Of a stretch of DNA of 64,000 nt, positions 10,427 to 22,321 are shown piece after piece (the first letter of the stretch is position 1; every line of letters begins with the position of its first letter). Source of the stretch: Parascedosporium putredinis (lineage: Eukaryota; Ascomycota; Sordariomycetes; Microascales; Microascaceae). The notes under the pieces are model-generated. The model had not been told where the DNA came from, did not search any database, and saw nothing but the letters and a program-made list of their open reading frames with translations. Position numbers and translations under genes: made by a program. The stretch spans positions 372,001-436,000 of the forward strand of contig CASHTG010000013.1 in assembly GCA_949357655.1 (NCBI GenBank), given 5' to 3'.

Positions 10427-12212
10427 ATGAACGAAAAGAACCCAGTCACCCCTCTTGACCCAGAAAATGGACCAGCCGCGAAGCACCAACACTTTGAGAT
10501 CGCGTCTGAAAAGGCCAACATGACGGCCAACACAGAGCGCGCCCTCGAAGCGCAAGGCCGAGAGCTCCACGAACTCCCCATCAGCTACTGGTACAGCCCT
10601 GCCTTTCTTGGGAGCTACACCGCCATCGGCATGTCGTTCCTTGCAGCCTCGGGGGCTTCGGCCTCATCTCCCCGCTCATCACCTACATCAACAACGACAT
10701 CGGACCTAGCGACAACATTCTATGGGTGTCCCTCGCCTGGTTGCTGCTTCAAGCCATCACCTACCTCATCGTCGGGCGCCTCACCGACATCTTTGGCCGG
10801 CGGTGGTTCTTCATCATCGGTTCCTGCATCGGCTTGATCGGCAGCATCTTTGGTGCCGTTGCTCAGACGGTCAATCAGCTGATTGGGTCCATGGTGTTCC
10901 TGGGAATCTCGGCGGGTATCATGCTGTGCTTCTTCTGGGCGTCGGCCGAGATCGTGCCCATGAAGTATCGCTATCTTGCCAACGTGGGGACCTATATCTT
11001 TTCCATCCCTACGAACCCCCTCGCGCCCAAGCTCGCCTACTGGTTCCAGGCCGAGACAAAAGTCAGGTGGAGAGGATGTTTCTACTTTGAGATTGTTGCG
11101 CATGTGATCGCCATTGCATGCTGGTACTTTTCTATCACCCGCCCACGTACAAAATGCTGCACCAGCGCACCGCGGCCTGCGTGCTCATCAAGAACTTTGA
11201 CTGGATCGGCCTCGTCCTCTGGGCGGGAAGCTCGCTCATTTTTCTCATGGGGCTATCTTGGGGCGGGCAGTTGTATCCGTGGAACAGCGCCCCCGTGATC
11301 GGCACCTTGGTCGCGGGAGCGGTCGGCACAGCCTTGTGTATCCTATGGGAGCTTAAACTGCCCTTCAAGGACGTGGACCCGTTCTTCCCCCTTCACTTGT
11401 TCCGGAATGGCAGGTACATGGCGGTGTCTTGGCTGACCGGCTTTGCTTCTTGCAACTACTACGCGTTCGTGCTGCTGTGGCCAGCCGCTGTTACCAACAT
11501 TTACACTGTAGAGGGAAACTACCTGAGCACCATGTTTGCTCTCCCGGCAATGAGCTTTGTCTTTGGTCAGATCGCGGGAGGGATCGTTGCCAACTTCACA
11601 GGACCAAAGCTGCCAACGATTGGGTTCATGATTATCGCCACACCGCTTCTTGGCGCAGCCGCGACAAACCCTCTCAACATGTCCATGACCATGGCATTCG
11701 TCATTACGGGCTGTTTTACCGTCGGAGCCGCGGACGCCATCGCCATCACAACCACCACGTTCCCCATTCGTTCTCAGGAGGAAATTGGGACGGCCGGTGG
11801 CCTGTCGGGGTTCATCCGCCTCTTCGTGCCCACCATCTCGGTAGCCGTGTACAGCACGGTGCTAGCCAATAAATTGACCACGACTCTTCCTGCCCGGATT
11901 TCCAAGGCTGTGGCGGATACAAGCTTCCCAAACTCGTCCATACCTGCCCTGATATCCGCATTCCAAGGGACTAGTTCCTTTGGGGAAGTGCCGGGCATCA
12001 CTGACCAAGTCATTGAACTCGGCCAGCAGGGCTTCCGTAGTGGATACAGCGACGCGATCCGGATCGTCTTTCTCACAAATCTCGCCTTTTGCGGCGTTGC
12101 GGTCATTCTCTCCTTCTTTGTTGCAAACAATGATGCGTCCAAGGATAATTTTGTGGCGGGTCATATTCACACAAAGGCCGATGAGCAGGCACTAGAGCAG
12201 CAAGAGAAGTAG
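10427..12212 (+). CDS. MFS transporter, TRI12 / siderophore-exporter type
   Basis: Membrane transporter of the major facilitator superfamily, closest in pattern to the TRI12 (PF06609) drug/toxin/siderophore group. The acidic N terminus (about 50 residues) is followed by about 13-14 hydrophobic segments. Visible motifs are GRLTDIFGRRWFFIIG (MFS motif A between TM2 and TM3), a long loop, and the TRI12 stretch GYSDAIRIVF near the C terminus. About 595 residues, usual for the family, in one exon. The frame breaks at a G run near 10655 and a T run near 11131; adding one base to each restores a continuous protein. It starts at ATG 10427. It probably moves the pathway substrate or a toxic intermediate across the plasma membrane; direction and cargo cannot be told. 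Confidence 0.9.
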
Positions 12213-12791
12213 GGACATTCTAGATAGCTTAAATTATTAGCCGTAAGGAGGCATGAGCGTATAAAGTCAGTCTGCTGGAGTCATTGGTACCTCTACAACT
12301 AACCCACCTCTTTGTAGAGGTATGACATGAATGAAAGGGCCACCGAGTTCCGTGAAGAGATAGTAAGATGGATGGGATAGTAAATCAAAAGACAGTGTTT
12401 TAATTCCCGCATTCGGAGACACGATAATAACTTCATCATTCATTTCAATGTTGCATTAGATCTAGGTTGTTCAAACAGTACCCCATTCTCAAAGATTGAT
12501 CCGCGATGACTAGAATCCGTGTATTACCGAAGCCGCGACAGACGATAGCCGGGCCAGCTTTGCCGCCCTTCATGAAATCAACACCGAATATTGTGATTTT
12601 CGACACTCTCGGTAATCGAATTTGGTGGTGCTACTTATTCTGCCAACTTGACGATCGTGGCATATTCTCCCATCTAGCTTTTGAAATTACCATTCACCGA
12701 TCTACCACGCCTGCCTTTTCGTCATTATCCTGTGCCAACCCTGGACACTCAACAGGCGCAATTGCGAGATCAAGATTCCCGAAATCTAAAC
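12213..12791. other. Intergenic region before SDR 1
   Basis: About 580 bases with no convincing gene. It contains the MFS 3' region and the promoter of the SDR gene at 12792. Confidence 0.5.
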
Positions 12792-13617
12792 ATGGCGGCC
12801 AGTCTCGCGGGAAAGACATTTTTCATCACCGGCGGCGCATCTGGCATGGGCCTGGCAACGGTAAAAACGCTTCTACAACGGGGGCATCTCTAGGTATATG
12901 CGACATCAACGAGAAGAAACTCGCCGCCGTGACGGACTCAGTCGACGTTTCCTACAGATCCCGGATCCTCACCCAGCCAGTCGACGTGGCCGACCGAGGC
13001 GCGATCAAGAGCTTTCTAGAAGGCACAAAGAGGCACTTTGGCCGCGTGGACGGCATTGCGAATATCGCGGGAATCGGAGGGCGTCTGATTGGCACGCACC
13101 CGATCTGGGAGATACCGACGGCAGAGTACGACTTGGTCATGGATGCCAACGCGCGTAGCGTCTTCAATACGCTGGCAGAAGGGTTGGTGCCGGGTTTCAT
13201 GGAGACGCCCGGAAGTATTGTTAACGTGGGGAGCATGTATTCCGTTCGCGGTTTCAAAAACGCCGCCCCGTATTGCGGGAGCAAGCACGCGATGATTGGG
13301 TTGACTAAAACAGCCGCCATTGAAGCTGGCGAGGGAGGAATAAGGGTGAACGCTTTACTCCCGTAAGTTTCCATCTTTTCAAGCTCTCTTGCCATGTAAA
13401 AGCTGATGCCTCGCTCATGGAACCTAGTGGTTGTGTCGATACTCCGCTTCTGCGCGCCACGTTTGAGAGATTTGACGAGGAGCCAAACCAAAACACACCA
13501 ATCCCACGATATGGGGAGCCCCAGGAAATTGCCAATGTTATTGCCTATCTGTTGAGCTCTGAGAGTTCATTTGTTACCGGAGCAGTCTGGAATGTCGACG
13601 GTGGAGCTAATGCTTAG
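12792..13617 (+). CDS. Short-chain dehydrogenase/reductase 1 (classical SDR)
   Basis: NAD(P)-dependent oxidoreductase acting on an alcohol/ketone pair. The cofactor motif is TGGASGMG near residue 14. NIAGIGG corresponds to the NAG motif, the serine lies in NVGSMYSVRG, and the catalytic YxxxK is in APYCGSKHAMIG. The C terminus has the usual FVTGAVWNVDGG end. Two exons are split by a GT-AG intron at 13363-13427. The product is 253 residues, exactly the family size, after adding one G to the run near 12881, where the frame otherwise stops. The start at 12792 places the Rossmann motif at its normal position. It could make or use the ketone acted on by the BVMOs; the substrate is not predictable. 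Confidence 0.88.
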
Positions 13618-14154
13618 ATTGATCATACTGAATAATAATGTATGCATAGCAACACTTTTTGTTTTAAATACATCGCATACTAAGCATCCAACCCAAGATA
13701 TACTGGAGAGAGCGAAATAATCTAGTCCGGGACAATTGGGGCTTTGCCAGTGTAGTGTCGGTCCTCAAGTCATGTAGGGATCCTGGAATCCCGATTTTGG
13801 ACTTGCAGTGTACGAGAGTAGATCATTGTAGTCTCGTACGCTCGGTTGTGAATATAATCGCGCGGGCCGATTTCCCTTGTCAAGCAACCCAACCCAACCT
13901 TCTACCCTTTTCCGGCTTTCCTGGGCAATGCCGGTCCCGCGCCCGGCACCGAGCGTGCGACGGCCGGAAACCCCGCTCAAAGGTTAAAGCCGGTGCGGGG
14001 AGGTATAAGCGTGATTTGAATGTAATGGATCTATTAACCCACATGTATCAATGTGACGTGAGGCCTATAAGATGACATGGGAGTTACGCTGCACAGACGA
14101 TTTGCAGTACAGGGAATTATGAATTGATACATTGATCTTTATCGAACTGAAACC
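13618..14154. other. Intergenic region before SDR 2
   Basis: About 540 bases without a supportable gene. It includes a GCGGGG motif at 13995 and a GC-rich stretch around 13930-13980. Confidence 0.5.
13995..14000 (+). promoter_or_regulatory. GCGGGG motif, possible CreA-type site
   Basis: The hexamer is about 155 nt upstream of the SDR start at 14155 and matches SYGGRG. It is a single copy, so weak evidence. Confidence 0.28.
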
Positions 14155-15437
14155 ATGGCCTTTCAAGCATACAAGAATCAAGTCGTTGATTGCACGGGGC
14201 CCTTTGACCCCAGCCATGTGAGGGGACTAAGCGTAGTCATCACCGGAGGTAACGCAAACGCTCACCCTGGGGCTGGATGTGTGACTGAATTCTATTAGGA
14301 GCCAGTGGCATGGGCGAACAAACTGTGCGAGCCTTTGCGAAAGCCGGGTAATGACGAGTTTGTACAAGATGCGCACAATTCTTCAATGCTAATACGTTCG
14401 GCGCAGGGCGTTCGTCACATTCGGTGACTTAGCAGTGGCTAGCGGCGAGAAAATCGCTGCTGAGCTTGCACCGTATCTACTATCCCGCTGACTGCCTGGT
14501 ATCTACTGCTCACTGGACCGACTAACTCGCCCGTTGGACTTAGAAATGTGACATTTGTCAAGTGCGATGTCACCTCATTCGAGTCCCAGCTACAAATGTT
14601 CAAGGCAGCAAAGGAAAACTCCCCGTCACACACTATTGACGTTGTAGTGGCATGCGCTGGCATCGCCCCAAATGACACGGTCTTCAACGTGGAGCAAGGT
14701 TGGCACTCTTCCGATTCTCAATCAAACAGATCGGCGTGCTAACGGTTTTCGATAGATGGCGATGATGACCCGGTGGCGCCAAACATGTTGATGATGAACG
14801 TCAACGTGACTGGTGTTCTGTATAGCCAGAAGCTGGCCCGGCACTATTTCTTGAGAAACCCCATCGGCGCCGACCGTGACCGATGTTTCGTCATCTTTTC
14901 CAGCGCCGCAGGATACCTCGATCTCCCGGAGGGCCCATGTACCAAGCGTCGAAATATGCGGTTCGCGGTCTCATGCGCTCCACGAGAAGGACGACCGAGG
15001 TCGACGGCATTCGTGCCAATGTTCTGGCTCCTTGGTGAGAGACATTGTTGTCGATTCTGTTGATATTGTAGGGTTTCTGACCCGGATCTAGGTTTGTTTC
15101 CACCGGACTTTTAAGCGCGGATGTCCAGGATCATGTTAAGGGTCAGGGCGTCAAGTTTGCGGATGCCGGCAGCGCGGCCGAACTCGTCTTGAGAATTGCC
15201 GCGACGCCCTCCATTAATGGTAACAACGACTATGTTCTTTCTTGAGAACATGAACTTAAAATATATTAACATCTTTTAGGTCGCTCGTTTGCGGTCGTGC
15301 CCTCGGACGAAGACGCTCCACGCGGCTATATCGATCAGGACCTCGATGACTACGAGCCCGGCTCAAGGGCAGGGAGGTATGAGAGGATTATGCTGGAAAC
15401 TTCGCAATTGACAAAGGTCAATGTTGAAATTCAATGA
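14155..15437 (+). CDS. Short-chain dehydrogenase/reductase 2, hydroxyaverantin-dehydrogenase-like
   Basis: NAD(P)-dependent SDR in several short exons. The Rossmann motif ITGG-ASGMG spans the first intron (14249-14298). A second intron (14348-14406) follows FAKAG. Further on are CDVTSFESQ (the adenine-pocket Asp), VVACAGI, IFSSAAGYLDLPE and the YQASK catalytic pair. The active-site frame needs one more G in the run near 14933. The exon boundary around 14480-14540 is not clean and may hide another indel. The C-terminal tail RSFAVVPSDEDAPRGYIDQD resembles that of the SDR at 26541, so the two are paralogues. The fungal branch that oxidises polyketide or alicyclic alcohols has this architecture. 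Confidence 0.82.
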
Positions 15438-15678
15438 GGTATTTCCCACACAGTTGGTTTCAATATGCTATCATTAGGTAGCATACTAAGCCTTATATAA
15501 CGGTATCCCGTCACCAGTTTCACAATGGCTTCGTACAATGCTCGGGACTAGTGCCGGGGTCTTTCGGATACGTACATTGGGGGAGCAAGGGTGTACATCT
15601 CCATAAGGAAAATAGAAACATTTTTTCAATGGTTGGCAATCAAATCGAATGGCCGATTTATGCATGGCTGGCTAATGA

Positions 15679-17020
15679 TTATACGTCTTTGATCCATTTC
15701 CTACCTTGCTCTAGCAGCTCACTCTTTGCTGTTTCCCATATTTCCCCATCCCTCCAGAATCCCTCCACTAACAGAGGCCGACCCGCTTCGCCTCCCCGAG
15801 GAAGCTGATTCAACCAGTCCCAATGGCACTTTTCTTTCCAACCCTTTACTTTCCAGCCGTTCAAGTCTTGATCTGGGGAATTGTTAAGGGTAGGTAGGTG
15901 AGACGCTAATGCGTAGTCGTGGGCGATACACACGAGTACAGAGGGGAGACGTCGAAGGCGCGAAGTTTGTTGACGGATTCTTGGGCTGTTTGCGGGTCGA
16001 CATAGGCTGAACTTGAATGTTTTGATATTTGATAAAAAGGAACTTCCTGAGCGTTATCCTGCTTGTTCCCAGCCTCATCCGATGATAGTATAGGGTGGTT
16101 GTCCGTGAATAAGCTGCAAGGACAGAGATGAGGAAAGTATGAATCCTTGTCTAGATATTGCGACGGAATGGTGTCGGGTAGGGAGAGTTGCGGCGTGGGC
16201 CGAAATGCTCCCGGAAAGTGACAGATATCGCCGCCGAGGAAGACAAAGGTAGGGTTTGGGCCTGGAGTCGTACGCGCAAGCCCACATACGTGCCCTATAC
16301 AATGACCGGGAGTGTCTAGGGGTGCTTAATGTTAGATCACGACCAAGCTGGCAAGGTACATGTCGTCTAACGAGATATTTACCCAATAGATAGAACGACC
16401 CGTCTCCGAAGTAGTCATGGGCGCGAAAGCCGCCAATCGTCAAACCAGAGTCAAATGGTATTTCAGAGACCATTCTGTTCTCGAAATATGACATTGGCAG
16501 CGGTGACTTTAATACGTTGGGAAACCCGGGTAGGAGACCAGGCTGATCCTTGACGCCAGGCCCGACGTGGAGCGACGTGCTCGGGGGAAGAGCTCGAGGT
16601 TTCCAATGTGGTCCCAGTGGTAATGAGACCATATTACAGAATCTAGTGTGTTTTGGTTAGAAGATAGCAGTGCCCCCGGTGCTCCAATTACGTACCGATG
16701 GAGTCCACGCCTATCCCACCACTCTCGAGAACCTCAGTGACGTCCTCATCAACTTTCAAAGCGACGATTACTTGGCTAAATCGAAGCTGTAGGACGGCGG
16801 GTAGGTTCCAGTAGTCCTTTCGTATACCCAAGTCAAACATGACTCTCTTTCCACTGGGTTCATGGTCAATAAGGAACGCATAGGTGGGGAAACTGAGGAG
16901 CTCGTGGCCACGTTGGACGGGTTCGATGAAGCCTTGTGCACGAACTGTCATAAGCCCAGTCGTGTTGATTAACCGGACCCGAACTATGCTATCGGAGGGC
17001 GGAGCCGATATTCCCGTCAT
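15679..17020 (-). CDS. Metallo-beta-lactamase-fold hydrolase, probable lactonase
   Basis: Zn-dependent hydrolase of the MBL superfamily, AHL-lactonase-like. After the ATG at 17020 a roughly 110-residue N-terminal part contains VMFDLGIRKD. A 53-nt intron (16695-16643) leads to the metal motif SHYHWDHIGN (HxHxDH). A second intron (16382-16316) precedes LDTPGHCIGHVCGLA, with the third metal histidine, then VFLGGDICHFPG with the bridging aspartate and a late VCIAHDYAL histidine. About 370 residues. Frame breaks near 16584 and 15946 fall in runs of one base. It is divergent from the cyclase gene across 410 bp. In a cluster with two Baeyer-Villiger enzymes, hydrolysis of a lactone product is the natural role, but this is inference. 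Confidence 0.85.
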
Positions 17021-17175
17021 TTCGTTTGAGGATGGTTGTGTGGATGTAGTAGCGAGTAATTATGCGTGGTTTGGAGAGTAGGTACTTCAAGCATGCGCAA
17101 CTTAGCAAATATTGTAGCTATTGAGGGTTATCCGGATTTATTCTCGACGGGCGGTTCCTTTTTCTTGGGACGGAG

Positions 17176-17181
17176 GCGGGG
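17176..17181 (+). promoter_or_regulatory. GCGGGG motif in a divergent promoter
   Basis: The hexamer lies in the 410-bp region between the MBL-fold hydrolase and the cyclase-family gene, about 155 and 250 nt from their starts. It matches the CreA consensus SYGGRG. Confidence 0.28.
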
Positions 17182-17430
17182 TTCTGAGAGAAAAATGGAT
17201 AGACGGCGCTTGTGTCGATTCACCGGTCTACTTTCGGGACTCGGTTCTTGGCACATATCTTGTGTACACCGTTGCCGGCGTAAATTTGTCATAACCGACT
17301 GCGCACCGTTCGTAGCGCTCCCGGATCGCAGGGGGCTTTAATGAGCCCACCCGGACCTCGTCGTGTCTTCTTCTGCTATTCTTCGAGGACTCATTCTTCT
17401 CATAATATTATTTTTACACCTAAACCTAAC

Positions 17431-18763
17431 ATGGACACTACCTTTCCGGACTATGACGATCTTCCGTCCGTTGAGGGCATCTCGGAGCCTTGCGCTTGGG
17501 GTCTCTTCAGCCGCAACGGTGAAAAAGACCTATATGGCTGTCTACACAAGGTCACTCCTGACATCATCAGGGAAGCTACCGCTGAAGTAAAGGATGGTGT
17601 CAGCATCTCTCTAAAGTAGTTTGCGCCAGGCTCTCGCTCGCACTTTTTCCATGCTGACCATCTGCAAATCAAAGCTGGCCCATTGGCGCCATCAAGAAAC
17701 CTGGATACATGCGCCGGTCACTTGCCCACCGCGTCCACTCGTTTCGGGATACCCCTTGGCAATCCACGGGTTTGATGACGAGGTTAGCAGTTCGGTTGAC
17801 GGGTAGTCCTGAATGGCTATACATGTACTAACAGGAGCAGGTCGAATTCAATACTCAGAGTAGCAGCCAATGGGACAGTCTTTGTTAGACCATGAATCCC
17901 TTACGACGTGATTTCAAACTTAATTCTGACTGGTATTGTGCTGTCCTAGGCCACTTCCACCACCAAAAGTCGGCCTGCGTCTACAACGGATCTCAGCCTT
18001 CGATTGAGGATTTTACACAAGCGCGTGGGACTGATGCGGGCAAGACACTCCCAACACTAGACCGTAAGTTAACGCAGAGTATCATCGTATTCTGGTGTCT
18101 ATGCTGGATTTGTCTAATTCAAGCTCACGCTTCTAGATTGGCATACCCGCGGAGGGTTGGTTGCACGCGGAGTGCTTATCGATTACGTATCTTACGCCCA
18201 GCGCAAAGGAATACAATACACCCCCATAAGCCCGCACGCAATCAAAGTTCGAGAGATTGAAGAGATTGCTAGGGAACAGGGCGTAACGTTTAAACAAGGC
18301 GATGTTATCATCATTCGCACTGGCTACACCGATATAGTCGGCGCTGCGGAGCCAGAGGAGCAGGAGGCGATGATCAATACCGGCATGAGTGCGGGTGTTG
18401 AGGGTTCCATAGATGCCGTGAAGTGGTTCTGGAATACCCACTGTTCGGCTGTCGCGAGTGATAGTGTCGGTTTCGAGGTGCTGCCGGCCACCAAGGACGG
18501 CGTTATCGGGGCCGGAGGGTCCCCTGATCTAGGTAGGATTGGAGTTTTGTTTTCAACGGGCGTTGGCTGATACTAACTGACGTATAGTTCTACATCCCCA
18601 TTTTCTCGGACTTTTAGGTCTACATGTTGGAGAGCTATGGGATCTCAAGGCGCTCTCGGAATACTGCGCAACGAAGCAGCGGTATACTTTTCTTTTGACT
18701 TCAATTCCGCTAAACATTCCGGGCTTGGTCGGATCCCCGTGCAATGCCTTAGCCATATTTTGA
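17431..18763 (+). CDS. Cyclase-family hydrolase (PF04199), kynurenine-formamidase-like
   Basis: Metal-dependent hydrolase of the cyclase family, about 320 residues. The N-terminal exon starts at ATG 17431 and includes CAWGLFSRNG. Later exons carry the family metal-site region SSQWDSLCHFHHQ, the conserved block GGLVARGVLIDYVSYA, the GDVIIIRTGYTD segment, the catalytic region CSAVASDSVGFE, and a C terminus with LHPHFLGLLGLHVGELWDL. At least four short introns are needed. One C is missing near 17752. Fungal members are often annotated as putative cyclases and are common in aromatic and alicyclic catabolic clusters, where they open amide, ester or lactone rings. The exact reaction is unknown. It is divergent from the MBL-fold gene. 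Confidence 0.85.
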
Positions 18764-19575
18764 GTAGAACTGTAGAATTAGTCTTCTAAATTGTGTTCTA
18801 ATATATATTGTTACTGTCTCGGATGACGAAGTGACTCGATACTCATGTGAGAGCGAGCTCGACAAATAATTGTCCGTTGAATGCTTCATTAATTACATGT
18901 ACATGATTGATTCTTCTGCTTCACACATTAGTTATAAACTTGACTTTACCGACTTCTTGTCCCGGCTCCAACTAGCTGCCTCAAACGATCCGTAGTAAAC
19001 ACGGGCACCAAAAGACATATCTCGACTGGGCAAGACTTCTACGCAACACACGGCTCTGATCCTGCATTCAATTCAATTACCAATAATACTTTAGACCTCC
19101 TAATCAATGTTGACCAACCTATAGGAACGCTTAATTAGTTAATGTGTCTTCACGGCTCTGTTGTTGAAAGGCAGGTAATGATACCCGGATGGCAAGCGTG
19201 CATTTCGGTTGTTAGACCAATAACCGACGGGTCAATGCCGAAACCTAACAAGTGTAATGGCCGATCAACAACACCCGATCTTCACTGCCCATCCAGAGCT
19301 CATGAGGCAAGCTTAGCAATACTCGGCTTCCTATACGCTCCGTTACCCGGCGTTGCCCTTGCAAGCTAACAACGCCACGACTCTGGGGCCCGGATTCGGC
19401 CAAGAACAGCAAAGAGTCTCGTCACCATCACATACGAGCGGGCGTACAAGATCTGCGCACTCTGCGACGCCCAATACCCCTCGTATATCATCGATTTCGC
19501 GACCACAGCTGCAGCACTCCATAAACCAGATCTTCTACCCTCTTCAATACCACTTACGGAAGAGGTGATTCAATC
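18764..19575. other. Intergenic region before BVMO 1
   Basis: About 810 bases. No gene with recognisable motifs is seen; short open frames here lack any family signature. It should hold the BVMO 1 promoter. Confidence 0.5.
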
Positions 19576-21958
19576 ATGACAGTCAACGAAGTTAACGGTA
19601 GAAAGGCATCACCAGATCCGAAGCCATCGGTGACATCTCAAAGTCCAGACTTCGCATCTCTCCCGAGAAAATACGGCTGGAAAACAACCAACGAACGGGG
19701 ATACCGGATCAGAGAGCAGCTTTACGGCTCCGGGAGGCCTCTGCGCGTGATTGCCTTGGGAGCGGGTGCTTCCGGGATATGTTTGGCAAAGTTCCTGCCC
19801 GAGCAGTTAAAAAACGTGCAGCTTGCCATTTATGATAAGAATCCCGAGTACGGCGGCACGTGGTACGAGAATAGGTGAGTTTCAGTTGAATCTTAGGCCG
19901 CCGATATGAACATCGTGCGTTGGCGGCTCACATCGGTTGGTCTTCTTTAGGTATCCGGGATGCGCATGCGATATTCCGTCTCATATCTACCAGGTACGGC
20001 CGGACACCACCAGCTTGTTCCCATCCTACCATAGAAAGGCCATACGCTAAACCGAGCACAAATAGTTTTCGTGGGCCAAGAATCCCAACTGGTCCGAATA
20101 TTACGCCGGCGCCGGGGAGATTCTGCAGTATTTCAAAGATGTTGTCGACCGCTTTGACCTTGCCAAATACATCCACCTGAGCCATCAAATCACGGGAGCG
20201 TATTGGAACGATTCGCGCGGAGTTTGGGACATACACGTTCGAAATGTAGGAACGGGCGAAGTCTTTATCTCTAGCGCAGAGATATTTATCAATTGTAGTG
20301 GCATCTTGAAGTGAGTACCGCTTTCGCTCGACCTAGAGTCGAATAAGACGGGAATCAATCTAACATGGACCTCCAAAAGTGCCTGGAACTGGCCAGATAT
20401 CAAGGGCTTATCTGACTTCAAGGGTAAACTCTATCACACCGCCGACTATGACCCCGAAATCGACCTGGAAGGCAAGCGCGTAGCCGTAGTTGGCATTGGT
20501 AGTAGTGGCGTACAGGTTATCCCATCCATCCTCCCGCAAGTGTCCAAGTTATACGCTTGGATTCGACAGCCTACTTGGATGACGGCTGGATTCGCGCAGA
20601 AGTTTGCTGGACCAAACGGAGATAATTTTCATTGTAAGTGAAAAACCTGGTCGCCGACTTGTCGCCGCGGACACTAACTTTATGCTTGCATAGATGGCGC
20701 AGAGCAGCAAGAGTATTTCAGGACCCATCCGGACGAGTATCTCGAGTATTGTAAACAGCTCGAGAGCGAGATTAGTCGGATGTTTCCACTATTTTTGAGA
20801 GGCTCTCCCGAGTCTGCGGCGGCTCGAGAGGTAAGTGCCGAGAGACACATCTCCCATCCACACAGGCAAAGGCTGATCACAAAGCAACGGCAGTTTTCCA
20901 CAGCACAAATGAAAGAAAAGCTTTCCGGAAGAGACGAGCTTATCAATAAACTCATTCCTACGGATTTCAGTGTCGGGTGCCGGAGGCCGACGGTAGGCAT
21001 CTCTCAGAGCACCGCTCTTTCGTAGGCTCTGCTAACGCTCTTGTAATTTGTTAGCCCGGAAATGGCTTTCTTGAGGCTCTGACGTCGCCAAAGGTCACCA
21101 CGTTTCTCGAGCCGCTGCAGACTGTTACGGAGAATGGTTTCCTCGATAGCTTGGGAAATTCGCACGAGATCGATGTTCTTATATGCGCGACGGGGTGGGT
21201 AAACTCCCGGCCTGTCCATCGGTAACTACGTCGCAACAAAGAATGCTAACATAAGATATACAGGTTCGACACATCTTGGGTGCCTTGTTTTCCGACCATA
21301 GCGAACGGCGTTAACCTCCAGGATATTCAGGCCAAGCGCCCGACTTCTTACCTGGCCATGGCCATCCCCGGAAGTGAGTTTACCTGCTCCAGAGACAAGA
21401 CGCACAAGATAGTTATTGACGCCGCCCCGAAAATATCTAGTGCCGAACTATTTTACTGTTGGCGGACCATATTTCTCCTTTGGCCACGGGTCCTACATCT
21501 CGATGGTCGAGCTCTTTATGAATAATATTCTACAAGTTGTCAAGAAAATGCAAAAGGAAGACATCAAGTCAGTGACCCCGAAGAAGGAGGCTACGGATGC
21601 GTTCATGGAACACGCCGACGTCTGGCTGAAGCGCACCGTTTGGTCCGAGTCTTGCACGAATTGGTTCAAGAATAGCAAGGCCGATGGCGTTCTTACCGTT
21701 TTCCCGGGCTCGCGGGTGGTGCTCGCGGACTTGTTGCAGACACCACTATTTGAGGATTACATTTTCGATTATTGGTCGATGAACCGGTTCGCCTTTCTCG
21801 GTAATGGCTTCTCTACCCTTGAGCACGACGGGAGTGATATTGCATGGTATATGGGCGAGAAAGGAAAGGACGGCTTGCTTCCGGAGAAGGTCCAAGTTAA
21901 TGGATCGGCCGCGAGGTTGAACGGCCACGCAAGCGTAAAGGGGGTCACCATGGAGTGA
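19576..21958 (+). CDS. Baeyer-Villiger monooxygenase 1 (FAD/NADPH)
   Basis: Flavin monooxygenase inserting one oxygen next to a ketone carbonyl to give an ester or lactone. The FAD motif is VIALGAGASGICLA near residue 60, followed by the BVMO/FMO signature GGTWYENRYPGCACD. The fingerprint FxGxxxHxxx appears as FKGKLYHTADYD, with Y/D in place of the usual W/P. The NADPH motif is VAVVGIGSSGVQV and the second conserved motif ICATGFDTSW. About 8 short GT-AG introns join cleanly and I find no indel, unusually for this window. The product is about 600 residues. It starts at ATG 19576. It is followed on the same strand by an alpha/beta hydrolase and then a convergent second BVMO. The substrate is unknown. 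Confidence 0.93.
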
Positions 21959-22321
21959 TGCGCTTGCACATAATCGTTACCCTCTATTCTCTTTCTATCG
22001 TCTCCTACGTAGTTTCTTTTTGTGTATTACTTTAGTTAGCTATCAGGCACTTCCCAAATGAGTTAGCGTCCACTCCACGTCTGGCCGGTTAACATGGCCG
22101 TCAAGTAAATGCTCCGGTTAAAGCACGATGCTACTGTCGTCCGGCTATCACCAACCACGTCCAAGCCAAGACATAAAATATAGAGATTCTTTAAAAGTCT
22201 TCATGTCAATGGTTATATATGTAGCGTACTCACGTTTCAGCTCTTGATCGCGAATAATTCTCTAGGCACAGTTGCAATCAAACGTCGCAGCCACTTGCTC
22301 TCGGATAGCCGTTTCGCTCAG
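21959..22321. other. Intergenic region BVMO 1 / alpha-beta hydrolase
   Basis: About 360 bases between two genes on the same strand. It holds a TATATAT element at 22214-22220, about 105 nt ahead of the hydrolase start. No gene is seen. Confidence 0.5.
22214..22220 (+). promoter_or_regulatory. TATA-like box upstream of alpha/beta hydrolase
   Basis: TATATAT lies about 105 nt upstream of the ATG at 22322, a plausible core promoter element. Confidence 0.35.
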
